From Burkholderiales bacterium (GTDB taxonomy: Bacteria > Pseudomonadota > Gammaproteobacteria > Burkholderiales > Burkholderiaceae_E): 51,856 nucleotides of DNA. Location of the stretch: positions 1 to 51,856 of the forward strand of contig CANKWX010000021.1 of the NCBI GenBank assembly GCA_947487165.1. Direction: 5' to 3'. The notes below the pieces were generated by a model. The model saw nothing but the letters and a program-made list of their open reading frames with translations, had not been told where the DNA came from and searched no databases. Shown piece by piece: positions 44,762 to 51,856 of this stretch (position 1 is its first letter; every line of letters begins with the position of its first letter). The translations under genes were made by a program, and so were the position numbers.

Positions 44762-45643
44762 TCACTTCGGAAACAGCAGCGTGACCGTGAATCGCAGGCC
44801 CCACTCGGGCAAGCCCTCGGGTCGGGCAACATAGTAACGAGCCGTGGCGCCGAACGAGACCATCTGACCGCCGATTTTGGTGACCTGGCTTGCAGTGAGG
44901 TTCATGGGAGTCTTCCACTGCTGCTGCGCCCAGTCGTAGTTCATCTCGAGATTGGCGCCAAGCGTGCGCCCGCCCGGGAAGGTGCGCGACAGAAAGGGCT
45001 GCGCATAAAAGGCGTTCTGGTAGGGCTTGCCTTCATGACTGCCGCTCACGCCCCAGAGCTGATTGACCAGCGCGCCATAAGTCCAGGGACCCTGCTGGAC
45101 CAGCACGACACCGGTCGGACCAAGCCCCCACTGATTGGTCGAGAACTGATCACGCCCCACCGGAATCGATATTGCTGGCCCGACACCCCAGATCACTCCC
45201 CCGGCTGTCGGCGCCTTCGGCGAAAAGAAAAAACTCTGCAAAACATCGCCAAAACCACTGGTGGTCGTGCCCGGCACCACATCATTGAACTGGATCATCG
45301 GCACGATGGTGCGCGAGATGAGATTCCAGTCGCTGTTAAGCGACATCGGAATGACCGGCTTCAAGATCAAGGTTGAAATGCTGCCGGTTTCAGCCACTCC
45401 GGCACGCGTGTCCCAGGTGAACTCGATCGGTACGCTGATCAGCGCAGCGACCGGATTGGCCAACTGCTTGGCCAGTGCGTCGGCACTCGATACAGCATTC
45501 GCCCCGGCGGCCGCACGCTCCTGGACAACCACCCGATCGGCCGCAGGCTGAGCCTGCACCATCGCAGTACCGGCACACACTGCGAGACTCGCGAAGGTCT
45601 TCACAAAACCCTTTCCTGATTCATTCATCTTCATGTCTCTCAT
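44762..45643 (-). CDS. Outer-membrane protein, MetA-pathway phenol-degradation type
   Basis: The roughly 290-residue protein has a signal peptide (FVKTFASLAVCAGTAMVQAQ) and a beta-barrel pattern ending in LRFTVTLLFPK. It resembles the Phenol_MetA_deg family (NLISRTIVPMIQFNDV, SGFGDVLQSFFFSPK, GVGPAISIPVG), proposed outer-membrane transporters in hydrocarbon pathways. Several ATG codons (45643, 45634, 45628) are near the start and none has a clear ribosome site, so the N terminus is uncertain. It is 46 bp downstream of the DcaP-like gene on the same strand. Confidence 0.8.
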   Translation of the reverse strand: MRDMKMNESGKGFVKTFASLAVCAGTAMVQAQPAADRVVVQERAAAGANAVSSADALAKQLANPVAALISVPIEFTWDTRAGVAETGSISTLILKPVIPMSLNSDWNLISRTIVPMIQFNDVVPGTTTSGFGDVLQSFFFSPKAPTAGGVIWGVGPAISIPVGRDQFSTNQWGLGPTGVVLVQQGPWTYGALVNQLWGVSGSHEGKPYQNAFYAQPFLSRTFPGGRTLGANLEMNYDWAQQQWKTPMNLTASQVTKIGGQMVSFGATARYYVARPEGLPEWGLRFTVTLLFPK

Positions 45644-45689
45644 GTTCAAGGCAGACCGCTCAGCTTGCGAAACAATCGCGAATCATGCG

Positions 45690-47216
45690 CTAGAAACGCA
45701 GCTCTGATGACAGCATCAGTGAATAGCCCGAGTTCGCGCCCAGACCACCGTAGGCCGTTTTACGCCAGGTGCCTTCAATCGCCAGCGTGGTCTTGGGGCT
45801 CGGATCCCAGAACAGGTTCAGGAAAGCAGTCCTGTTGCTGACGAAACCCACAGGGCTGATGTATCCGGCATTGACGGTATCGATACCCATGCCGACATGG
45901 CTGTGCCAGGTCGGCGTCCAGTACCAGGCCATCTCGCCCCATCCGCCTCGCCCTGGAATCGCCTGCTGGTAGCCGTTGGTTGTCTGGAAGATGGTCGCCA
46001 GATACTGGCCGAGCGCCTGACCGGCATAGAGCTCTCCCTGGATGCCGAACTGACGCCCGATCCTGGCGCTGGCTTCAAGTGATACACCGCTCACCCGGGT
46101 GTTGTAGACGCTGCTCGCATTGAACATCGAATCGATCGTGAAATTGCGGATCTGTCCTGAGACACCCGACAGACCGATCGTGTATTCAGGCCAGGGCACC
46201 CACGAGCCGTCTTCGCCGGGGCGACCTCGCACCCAGGCCACGCGGGCTTCGATGTTCGGCATGCCGGTGTTTTCGGTGACGATCAGCAGTTGTGAGGGTG
46301 TCGTGCTCACCGTGGTGTTGGTGGGTGGCGTGAAGTTGCTCGCAATCGCATCCGACAGCGCGCCCTGGACGATGATCCGATCGCGCCCCATCGGCACGGT
46401 GTGCTCGGCCCGAATTTGCGGCTTGAAGGAATTGCCGGCATTGCCCGAGCCGGCCAGCGCTGACATCCGGTCGACCATGGTCGGCATCATCGGGCTGAAA
46501 ATGTCCATCTGCAGGCCGGCTGCAAAGCGCCAGCGCTCGCTGGTCGCATCGACATACGCGAAGCCCGGATAAAAGCCATAAAGACCCGAGAGCAGATCGC
46601 CGTTGAAGAGATAGGCATAGATCGAGCCACCGAGCTTGAAGTCGCCCACCTGCGCGCCTTCGATCGAAAAGAACAGCGAAGACAATCGCGCATCGATCTT
46701 GGTGGTGCCTTCGGACACGCCATTGACCTTCGGAAACACGAAGAAGGGCGTTGCATCAGGCTGCATGCGCGCGGTGGTGGTGTTGACCGTCGTGCGCAGC
46801 GAGCCACCCATCGTGATCTTGATGTCGTCAAAGCGGCTGCCAACTGTCGGCCGCGTCGGGCTGGAGAGCGCGGCCTGCTGAGATTGAGGCGAGACGCTTC
46901 CTGCATCGGGTTTGGCCAGGGCCGGCGCGGTGGCCGGGGCTGCAACAGGCGCCGGGGGTTTGGCGCCCCCCGCCCGTGTCGCGAGATCGTCAAGCCGCCT
47001 TTCCTGCTCCCGCAGCTGGGCGTCCTGCGCTTCGAGCTGGCGCTTCTGCGCGTCGATCAGATCGCGCTGGGCTTTGAGGCGGGCTCGCAGATCAGCGATT
47101 TCGCTGGTCGGATCAGCACTCTGGTCGGCCGCGCGCGCCGCTGGCGAGACAATGAAGAGCCAGGCTGCTGTGGCCGAGCCCGCAAGTCGGGCTACTGGAA
47201 GGAGTCGGGATGTCAT
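45690..47216 (-). CDS. DcaP-like trimeric porin
   Basis: The 508-residue protein has a signal peptide (cleavage after PAARAA, near residue 29) and a coiled coil (about 38-85, SEIADLRARLKAQRDLIDAQKRQLEAQDAQLREQERRLDDL in pattern). A Pro/Ala linker leads into a beta barrel that ends in SLMLSSELRF with the terminal Phe of outer-membrane proteins. This is the plan of DcaP porins, which take up dicarboxylates and related compounds. GTAAAGG lies seven bases before the ATG at 47216. With the MetA-like gene and the adjacent ABC importer it could form one uptake route. Confidence 0.84.
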   Translation of the reverse strand: MTSRLLPVARLAGSATAAWLFIVSPAARAADQSADPTSEIADLRARLKAQRDLIDAQKRQLEAQDAQLREQERRLDDLATRAGGAKPPAPVAAPATAPALAKPDAGSVSPQSQQAALSSPTRPTVGSRFDDIKITMGGSLRTTVNTTTARMQPDATPFFVFPKVNGVSEGTTKIDARLSSLFFSIEGAQVGDFKLGGSIYAYLFNGDLLSGLYGFYPGFAYVDATSERWRFAAGLQMDIFSPMMPTMVDRMSALAGSGNAGNSFKPQIRAEHTVPMGRDRIIVQGALSDAIASNFTPPTNTTVSTTPSQLLIVTENTGMPNIEARVAWVRGRPGEDGSWVPWPEYTIGLSGVSGQIRNFTIDSMFNASSVYNTRVSGVSLEASARIGRQFGIQGELYAGQALGQYLATIFQTTNGYQQAIPGRGGWGEMAWYWTPTWHSHVGMGIDTVNAGYISPVGFVSNRTAFLNLFWDPSPKTTLAIEGTWRKTAYGGLGANSGYSLMLSSELRF

Positions 47217-47268
47217 GACGATGCCTTTACGGGGCACGCGACCGACGCTGCGCCCTTATCTCGCCGAC

Positions 47269-47296
47269 ATGCTACAGAGCCGCTCGATCAAGTCAA
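47269..47296 (-). promoter_or_regulatory. Putative sigma-70 promoter of the DcaP-like gene
   Basis: On the minus strand TTGACT (47296-47291) and TAGCAT (47274-47269) are spaced by 16 bases, giving five and four matches to the -35 and -10 consensus. The start of transcription would be about 47262, some 45 bases before the ATG. Confidence 0.45.
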
Positions 47297-47327
47297 AAAA
47301 AATTGATTTTCGTGGCGCAGTCGCCAC
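47297..47327 (-). terminator. Putative terminator after the VOC gene
   Basis: The hairpin GTGGCG-ACTG-CGCCAC (47327-47312 on the minus strand) is followed after about ten bases by a run of eight T (ending near 47297). The gap between stem and T-tract is long for an intrinsic terminator. Confidence 0.35.
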
Positions 47328-47345
47328 TCCGAAATTCTGCGGATC

Positions 47346-47735
47346 TCAGGCCGCAGGCGGTGCCGCCTCGGATGCCGGAAAATCGAGTTCAACTTTCGCG
47401 CCATTCGGATCCCGAAAGAAGAGCTGCCAAAGACCCGATCCGGGCAACTGTCGCAGCTCGAACGTCAGGTCGCGGGCGCGAAGCGCCGCGACAGTCTCAC
47501 TCAGTCCGCTTGCGGCAAAGGCCATATGGTCGAGCACGCCGGCGCGCTCTGCGGGCAAGGGCCTGCCGGCAACGATATGCAGGATGGGACGCCCGGCGCA
47601 GTACATCCATGCACCCGGAAACTTGAAATCCGGTCTGTCACCGACCTCGAGCCCGAGCAACTCGGTATAGAAACGCGTGGTTTCATCGAGGCGATCGGTC
47701 AGGACGGTGAAGTGATCCATTCCTTTGACTGGCAT
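47346..47735 (-). CDS. VOC (glyoxalase/dioxygenase fold) protein
   Basis: The 129-residue protein has the vicinal-oxygen-chelate fold: KGMDHFTVLTDRLDETTRFYTELLGLEVG, then GAWMYCAGRPILHIVAG, LDHMAFAASG and FRDPNGAKVELDF. Possible metal ligands are His8, the His of LDHMAF and the Glu of KVELDF. The substrate is unknown. GAGG lies before the ATG. It stands between the DcaP-like gene and the protease-like lipoprotein. Confidence 0.87.
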   Translation of the reverse strand: MPVKGMDHFTVLTDRLDETTRFYTELLGLEVGDRPDFKFPGAWMYCAGRPILHIVAGRPLPAERAGVLDHMAFAASGLSETVAALRARDLTFELRQLPGSGLWQLFFRDPNGAKVELDFPASEAAPPAA

Positions 47736-47826
47736 GGCAACCTCGCTGAAGGGTCAATCGTTTGATCAAGCCAGCCGCGAGTATCGCCTGTTATGCCTCG
47801 TTCATGCCGTCACTGCCGCAGCAGGC

Positions 47827-50496
47827 TCACTTCGCCGTGATCGTCACCGGGATCGTCACCTGGGCGCTCAGACCGGCCGAATCCACCGCATACAGTTTGA
47901 GGCTGTAGCTGCCAGTGACCGGCTTGGCCCATGTCATGATGATGTTGCTGCCGCTGAGCGAGAAGCTCATACCGAGCGGCACGCCCGAGATCGAAACCCT
48001 GACTGAGGGCGAGGTGGTATTCGAGATGCCGATCGTGGCACTCACTGCCTTGCCCGCCACGCCAGTGATCGGCGAGAAGGTGATCACAGGACCGGCGACC
48101 GCAATTTTCACGGTATAGACGCCCTGACCCGTCAGGCCGGTCCTGGTGTCCTTGGCAATCACCTTGACGCTGTAGGTACCGACCGCCGGAGCCGGCCAGG
48201 TCACCGTGCCGTTCGCGCTGATCGTCATGCCCGACGGTGCACCCACCAGCGACCAGGTGACAGGGTTGGGCGCCATGGCCGAAGCGATGAAGGACAGTGC
48301 AGTTCCGGGCCGGCCATTGACCGTCGCAGCACTCACCGAGGGCGGCAAAGGCGCGGCGATTGCCACAGTAAAGACGCCCTGCCCGCTCAGACCGGTCTTG
48401 GTGTCCTTGGCCAGCACCGTCACCTTGTAGGTGCCGGCCACCGGAGTCGGCCATGCGACCACGCCATTTGCGCTAAGTGCCATACCGGCGGGCGCGCCGG
48501 TCATCGACAGCGTGACCGGATTGGAGGCAGTCACGACCGGCGTGAACGACAGCGCCTTACCGACCGAACCTGTGATTGCGGCGGCAGTCACGACGGGTGC
48601 CGGCACTTGCGTAATCGAAACGGTGTAAATGCCCTGACCGCTGAGCTGCGTCTTGCTGTCTTTGGCGGTGACAGTCACCGGATAGTTGCCGATCAACGGA
48701 TTGGCCCAAGTCACGACACCCGCAGTGCTGATCGCCATACCCGACGGTGCGCCGCTCAGAGAATAGGTCACCGGATTGGACGACGACACCGACACCGTGA
48801 ACGACAGCGGCGTCGCAAGCTTGCCGGAGATGGTCGTCGAGGTAACGATCGGCGCCTGGTTGGCAGCGGTACCGGTCAGGGCAGTCAGCAGGCCAGTCAC
48901 GTTAGGCGTACCCAGGCCAGTCAGCGCGTCATAACCGGCCTTGGCGGTACACAGCGAGCAGGTGCCGTTGGAGCTGGCGGTGATATCTGAAAAAACGCTG
49001 GCATAAGTGCCCGGCACGGTGGCGATCTGGCCGTAGAGCACTGGGTGCAGAGCGCCGACCGGCGGCTTTCCGGTGGTGGCCCGGACGGCATTGGCAATGG
49101 CAACCAGACCCGCCCATTGCGGTGTCGACAGACTGGTGCCACCGGCGCTGACCCAACTTACCGCCGACGTGCCGGCGTTAATGACGGCGACATACTGGCC
49201 AGACTTCGGATCGGCATTGAAGGCGACGTCAGCGACCGCTCTGCGTGCCACCGAGCCGAGACCCGGGACATTGCTGGCCTGATAGCTCGGCGTCGCGGTG
49301 TAGGCGCTGATGCCGCCACCGGTGAGTGTCCAGCCCACCTCCGAGCGTGTGCCGTTGCCCACGCTGTTGAGGGTCGTGCCACCCACGGCAACCACTTTTG
49401 AGGACACCGAAGGCCACATCACCTGAGAACCCCAGTCGCCGGTCGCGGCCAGGTAGGTCATGTTGACGCCCGAGAAGGCTGCGTCGACCGAGCTTGTCCA
49501 GTTGCCCTCATCGGTGCCGAAGCTCATCGAGACCACACCAGGGCCCATCGCATTGGCAAGCTTGATCGAGCCCAGCAGGCTGTTGAGCGAGGCATCGGCG
49601 GCTTCGATCAGAACGATGCGCGCAAGCGGTGCGGTCGCATGTGCCCACTGCACATCGAGCGCGATCTCGGTCGCCCAGCCGGCGTTATACGGCGGCGCGG
49701 TAGCGGTCATGCCACCTGCCGCGGTGTTGTAGACCACCGAAAATTCGCAGGCGGTCTTGGATGCCGGCGCCAACGGCAGGCTCGCCGTCACCGCGATGCT
49801 CCGGGTCGTACAGGCGGGCAGGCCGAACTTCGCATTGAACGCGGCCAGTTCGGCAACGATGTTGGGGTCGTGATAAGCCGCGACGATGTAGATGGTTTGC
49901 CCGGCACCCAGTTCGGCAGCCTGGGTTGCGCTCAGCGCAGCACCCGCCGGCGGCAACAGGGGCAGGCGATAGGCAGCACGAACCTGCGCCGGCGTGTAAG
50001 TGGCAATCACACCAGAACCCGCCATCGGCTTGAACTCGGCGGCCATGGCCTGCGCGGCGAGGTCGCGAACTTTGTCCGGGTTTTGCAGGTCCTCGACGGT
50101 CAGACCCGCGGTCGGCGCGGCGGCCATGTCGGCGGCCAGTCGGTACTGGGTCGGTGATTTCAGCCCCGACGCGCTGTTGTTGGCGGCATCGGTGTTATCC
50201 GGCTCCTGCAGCAGGCCGGGCGCGCTGTGAAAGAGCGGCTTGACGATCTGCTCCGCCACGCTTTCGGGCAGGTTTTCTGTCTCGACGTCCAGCGTCGTGG
50301 TGGCGGTCGCAATCACCGCAGGCTCTGTCGCCAGCACGCTCGCTGCTGCCGCGGATGTCTCGGCGCTGCCCTGCGTTCCATCAGACGCGGCCTGATCGCT
50401 GTTGCTGCCGCCGCAGGCGCTGAGCATCGCTGCGATGCACAGTGCAAGGCCGCCCGCGAAAAGAGGGGTGTTACGCAGATTCGGGAATGTCGACAT
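47827..50496 (-). CDS. Sedolisin-type (S53) serine protease lipoprotein with four Ig-like repeats
   Basis: The 889-residue protein starts with a lipoprotein signal (LSAC, Cys28). It has a propeptide-like region (about 70-180, AQVRAAYRLPLLPPAG) and an S53 peptidase domain. The catalytic Glu and Asp are in TEIALDVQWAHA (near 278 and 282) and the catalytic Ser is in GGTSLSTPQWAGL (near 455). The C-terminal calcium-site and end motif is FSDITASSNG to AGYDALTGLGTPN. Four He_PIG/Ig-like repeats of about 85 residues follow. Sedolisins are usually secreted acid proteases; a membrane-anchored form with adhesion-like repeats is uncommon. The start at 50496 has GGAG 11 bases upstream. Confidence 0.9.
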   Translation of the reverse strand: MSTFPNLRNTPLFAGGLALCIAAMLSACGGSNSDQAASDGTQGSAETSAAAASVLATEPAVIATATTTLDVETENLPESVAEQIVKPLFHSAPGLLQEPDNTDAANNSASGLKSPTQYRLAADMAAAPTAGLTVEDLQNPDKVRDLAAQAMAAEFKPMAGSGVIATYTPAQVRAAYRLPLLPPAGAALSATQAAELGAGQTIYIVAAYHDPNIVAELAAFNAKFGLPACTTRSIAVTASLPLAPASKTACEFSVVYNTAAGGMTATAPPYNAGWATEIALDVQWAHATAPLARIVLIEAADASLNSLLGSIKLANAMGPGVVSMSFGTDEGNWTSSVDAAFSGVNMTYLAATGDWGSQVMWPSVSSKVVAVGGTTLNSVGNGTRSEVGWTLTGGGISAYTATPSYQASNVPGLGSVARRAVADVAFNADPKSGQYVAVINAGTSAVSWVSAGGTSLSTPQWAGLVAIANAVRATTGKPPVGALHPVLYGQIATVPGTYASVFSDITASSNGTCSLCTAKAGYDALTGLGTPNVTGLLTALTGTAANQAPIVTSTTISGKLATPLSFTVSVSSSNPVTYSLSGAPSGMAISTAGVVTWANPLIGNYPVTVTAKDSKTQLSGQGIYTVSITQVPAPVVTAAAITGSVGKALSFTPVVTASNPVTLSMTGAPAGMALSANGVVAWPTPVAGTYKVTVLAKDTKTGLSGQGVFTVAIAAPLPPSVSAATVNGRPGTALSFIASAMAPNPVTWSLVGAPSGMTISANGTVTWPAPAVGTYSVKVIAKDTRTGLTGQGVYTVKIAVAGPVITFSPITGVAGKAVSATIGISNTTSPSVRVSISGVPLGMSFSLSGSNIIMTWAKPVTGSYSLKLYAVDSAGLSAQVTIPVTITAK
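47830..48861 (-). repeat. Four tandem Ig-like coding repeats of about 255 bp
   Basis: Repeats begin near 48861, 48604, 48350 and 48100 on the minus strand. Units share NPVT-S--GAP-GM--S--G-V-W--P--G-Y-V-V-AKD-KT-LSGQG-YTV-I. Units 2 and 3 are the most alike at DNA level. The fourth is the most diverged and ends the protein. Confidence 0.85.
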
Positions 50497-50716
50497 GGCC
50501 AGGATGCTCCGAGTAAGGGCAAGGGCCACGCCTGGTCAATGTTGATCGCTGATCAGCGAGCAGAATTTTCAATCTGCATCAACATCGGCAACCCCGCTGC
50601 CATGTCGCTCGCGCGATTCAGGCCGGTGGCTTTGCGTCCCCGCCTTTCGACGGGTTTGCCCAACAAACACTTCTGTTTCCAGATATGCACCGACTGTAGG
50701 GGGAGGCAACATAGCC

Positions 50717-50738
50717 GTCTGTGACAAATCTCACAGAC
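50717..50738. promoter_or_regulatory. CRP/FNR-family operator
   Basis: The site contains TGTGA (50720-50724), six bases, and TCACA (50731-50735), identical to the CRP half-site core. The match extends to perfect 8-bp arms, gtctgtga and tcacagac. Its centre is about 48 bases before the expected start of the small-lipoprotein transcript, a position that usually suits activation. Confidence 0.75.
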
Positions 50739-50763
50739 CCGGAGAAGTCCTGCGCTGTCACCG

Positions 50764-50769
50764 TATGAT
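50764..50769 (+). promoter_or_regulatory. -10 box of the small lipoprotein
   Basis: TATGAT matches five of six consensus bases. No -35 box is found 16-18 bases upstream, which fits an activator-dependent promoter using the CRP-type site. Confidence 0.5.
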
Positions 50770-50781
50770 TCGAACACCGTG

Positions 50782-50801
50782 CCGTGTCGACTCCGACACG
50801 G
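50782..50801 (+). other. Stem-loop in the small lipoprotein leader
   Basis: Arms ccgtgtcg (50782-50789) and cgacacgg (50794-50801) form an 8-bp stem with a four-base loop. It begins a few bases after the inferred transcript start, 41 bp before the GTG codon. It could protect the mRNA 5' end. Confidence 0.45.
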
Positions 50802-50841
50802 TCGTTGACATCATCGCGCCATGACGCGAAGGGGAACCAAG

Positions 50842-51525
50842 GTGCAATTCAGGACATTCTCGGCTTGGGGCTGCCTTGTCGCATTCGTGTCGACGCTCGT
50901 CGGCTGCGCCTCCGATACCTACGAGCCGCCGGCCACGACCAATGTGAACGCCGCGCTTTCAGCGCTACTTCGCCAGCCCCGCAGTTACACCCTCTACGAC
51001 GGCGGCTACCAGAGTGCCATCCTGAGCATCTCGCAGGGCGCGAGCGCGAGCTACAAGGGCGTCAATTACGACACCACCATCCTCACGACGACCATTCGTT
51101 CCGGTGGGATACTGGAAGGGACCGATGTGCAGACAGTCTGGTTTCAGACCGGGACGCTGCTCGAGTTCTTCATCCAGAACTCGGTCAATGGCTGCAACCT
51201 GGCGACCAGCGCGAGCGCACTGCCGACCTCGGCATCGCTCGGGTCAACCTTTCCGTTTGCCAGCTTGATTTCTTACAGTACCTGCAACGCACCCGCCCAC
51301 ACCGAAACAGGCGGAACGGCAAAGCAGCAAGGAACCGTGACCCAGACCGCTTCTTACAGCCTGATCTACGGCATTCCAATGGTGTGCATCAATACCGTCA
51401 ATTCATTTTTCAGGTCGACCGAGGCCAATTGCGTCGAGATCACTGACACGAACGGAACATTAGGTCCCAGAGCGCTGGTCTCGCTGGCCACGGGCAATAT
51501 CGTCCGTGAATTCACGAATTTCTGA
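50842..51525 (+). CDS. Hypothetical lipoprotein
   Basis: The 227-residue protein has a signal peptide and lipobox (VSTLVGC, Cys22) followed by ASDTYEPPATTNVNAALSALL. The mature part is Ser/Thr/Asn-rich with few charged residues, four further Cys and short beta-like segments. I do not recognise a family. The GTG at 50842 is preferred to the ATG at 50821 because AAGGGGAA lies about seven bases upstream and the signal peptide then has normal length. It has its own CRP-type promoter region. Confidence 0.75.
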   Translation: MQFRTFSAWGCLVAFVSTLVGCASDTYEPPATTNVNAALSALLRQPRSYTLYDGGYQSAILSISQGASASYKGVNYDTTILTTTIRSGGILEGTDVQTVWFQTGTLLEFFIQNSVNGCNLATSASALPTSASLGSTFPFASLISYSTCNAPAHTETGGTAKQQGTVTQTASYSLIYGIPMVCINTVNSFFRSTEANCVEITDTNGTLGPRALVSLATGNIVREFTNF

Positions 51526-51590
51526 ACTGTCGAACTCGTCAGTCCGAGAGGCAACAGGGCGTCACACCGCAACCTGACGCAAGCCCAGCC

Positions 51591-51856
51591 CTACTCCGGC
51601 GCACGCACACTGTTGGCGAATTGATCGCGCAGCACGCGCTTGAGGATCTTGCCGCTGGGGTTACGCGGAATGTCCGCCACGATCACGGCCGCCTTGGGCA
51701 ATTTGAAGCCGGCCAATCGACCCTTGCACCACTGAAGCAGTTCAGTCTCCGTGAGCGATTCGCCCTTCTTCGGCACCACCACTGCCAGTGGCACTTCGCC
51801 CCATTTGGCTGAAGGCAAGCCGATCACGGCGGCATCGGCGAGCGCGGGGTGGCCAA
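51591..51856 (-). CDS. Acyl-CoA synthetase (AMP-binding), C-terminal part
   Basis: The last roughly 88 residues of an AMP-forming acyl-CoA ligase lie here; the rest is beyond the right edge. The C-terminal domain motifs HPALADAAVIGLPSAKWGEVPLAVVV, GRLAGFKLPKAAVIVADIPRNPSGKILKRVLRDQF include the catalytic Lys of PSGKILKR. It would activate a carboxylic acid to its CoA ester with ATP, a logical entry point for the catabolic genes of the window. The substrate is unknown. Confidence 0.92.
   Translation of the reverse strand, partial: GHPALADAAVIGLPSAKWGEVPLAVVVPKKGESLTETELLQWCKGRLAGFKLPKAAVIVADIPRNPSGKILKRVLRDQFANSVRAPE

Larger units (their letters stand above)
50497..50841. other. Divergent intergenic region with control sites
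   Basis: This 345-bp gap separates the sedolisin and small lipoprotein genes. It holds a CRP-type operator (50717-50738), a -10 box (50764-50769) and an 8-bp stem-loop (50782-50801). The left part (50497-50700) shows no gene or repeat. Confidence 0.6.

Overview
The window is about 52 kb of GC-rich chromosomal DNA that reads as a betaproteobacterium, most likely Burkholderiales. The reasons are the leuC-leuD-leuB-asd gene order, the Bug/TctC-type binding protein, the DcaP-like porin, the sigma-28 flagellin promoter and the many acyl-CoA genes. No phage, insertion sequence, integrase or CRISPR array is visible. Nearly the whole window is coding, and only two gaps exceed 300 bp.

Layout. 1-3451 (minus): leucine biosynthesis genes leuC, leuD and leuB, followed by the start of asd. 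3594-7320 (minus): a small conserved hypothetical gene, then the aroC / MFS transporter / M48-like lipoprotein run. 7385-9331 (plus): a Bug-type binding protein and a MaoC-like hydratase. 9404-13108: gltX, a hexose-6-phosphate mutarotase, tRNA-Val(CAC), and a STAS / anti-sigma kinase pair. 13171-19733: two CaiB/BaiF genes (one a tandem fusion) and an aminoglycoside-phosphotransferase (APH)-like kinase on the minus strand, divergent from an overlapping DUF35 / thiolase-like pair. 19872-23452: a large lipoprotein and an isolated flagellin gene with its own promoter and terminator. 23569-30881: a limonene-monooxygenase-like LLM protein, two enoyl-CoA hydratase family genes, a TTC38-like protein, an EamA transporter, an SDR and a pseudouridine synthase. 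30890-38852 (minus): a long co-directional run of carbonic anhydrase, sulfurtransferase, flavin reductase, FMO-type monooxygenase, enoyl-CoA hydratase, APH-like kinase, DUF6285 protein and acyl-CoA dehydrogenase. 38946-42798: a KirBac-type channel, a cytochrome P450 and a TLP1-like thiolase. 42917-47216: ABC importer binding protein and permease, then two outer-membrane proteins. 47346-51856: a VOC protein, a sedolisin-type lipoprotein with four Ig-like repeats, a small lipoprotein behind a near-ideal CRP-type operator, and the C-terminal end of an acyl-CoA synthetase.

How the genes work together. Many of the genes could serve oxidative breakdown of hydrophobic or branched acids: monooxygenases (LLM, FMO, P450), CoA activation or transfer (CaiB, acyl-CoA synthetase), beta-oxidation (acyl-CoA dehydrogenase, enoyl-CoA hydratases, SDR, MaoC), chain cleavage (thiolase-like proteins, one with DUF35) and uptake (Bug, ABC, outer-membrane proteins). 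The substrate cannot be read from sequence. The most specific inference is that kinase - DUF6285 - acyl-CoA dehydrogenase (30890-33584) has the same order as lvaABC of the Pseudomonas levulinate pathway, so it may isomerise 4-hydroxyacyl-CoA to 3-hydroxyacyl-CoA through a phosphorylated intermediate.

The least expected DNA-level signal is a set of short tandem repeats (11-15 bp) at gene boundaries. Two repeat an in-frame stop codon, and one makes three overlapping five-codon minicistrons that run into the start of the kinase gene.
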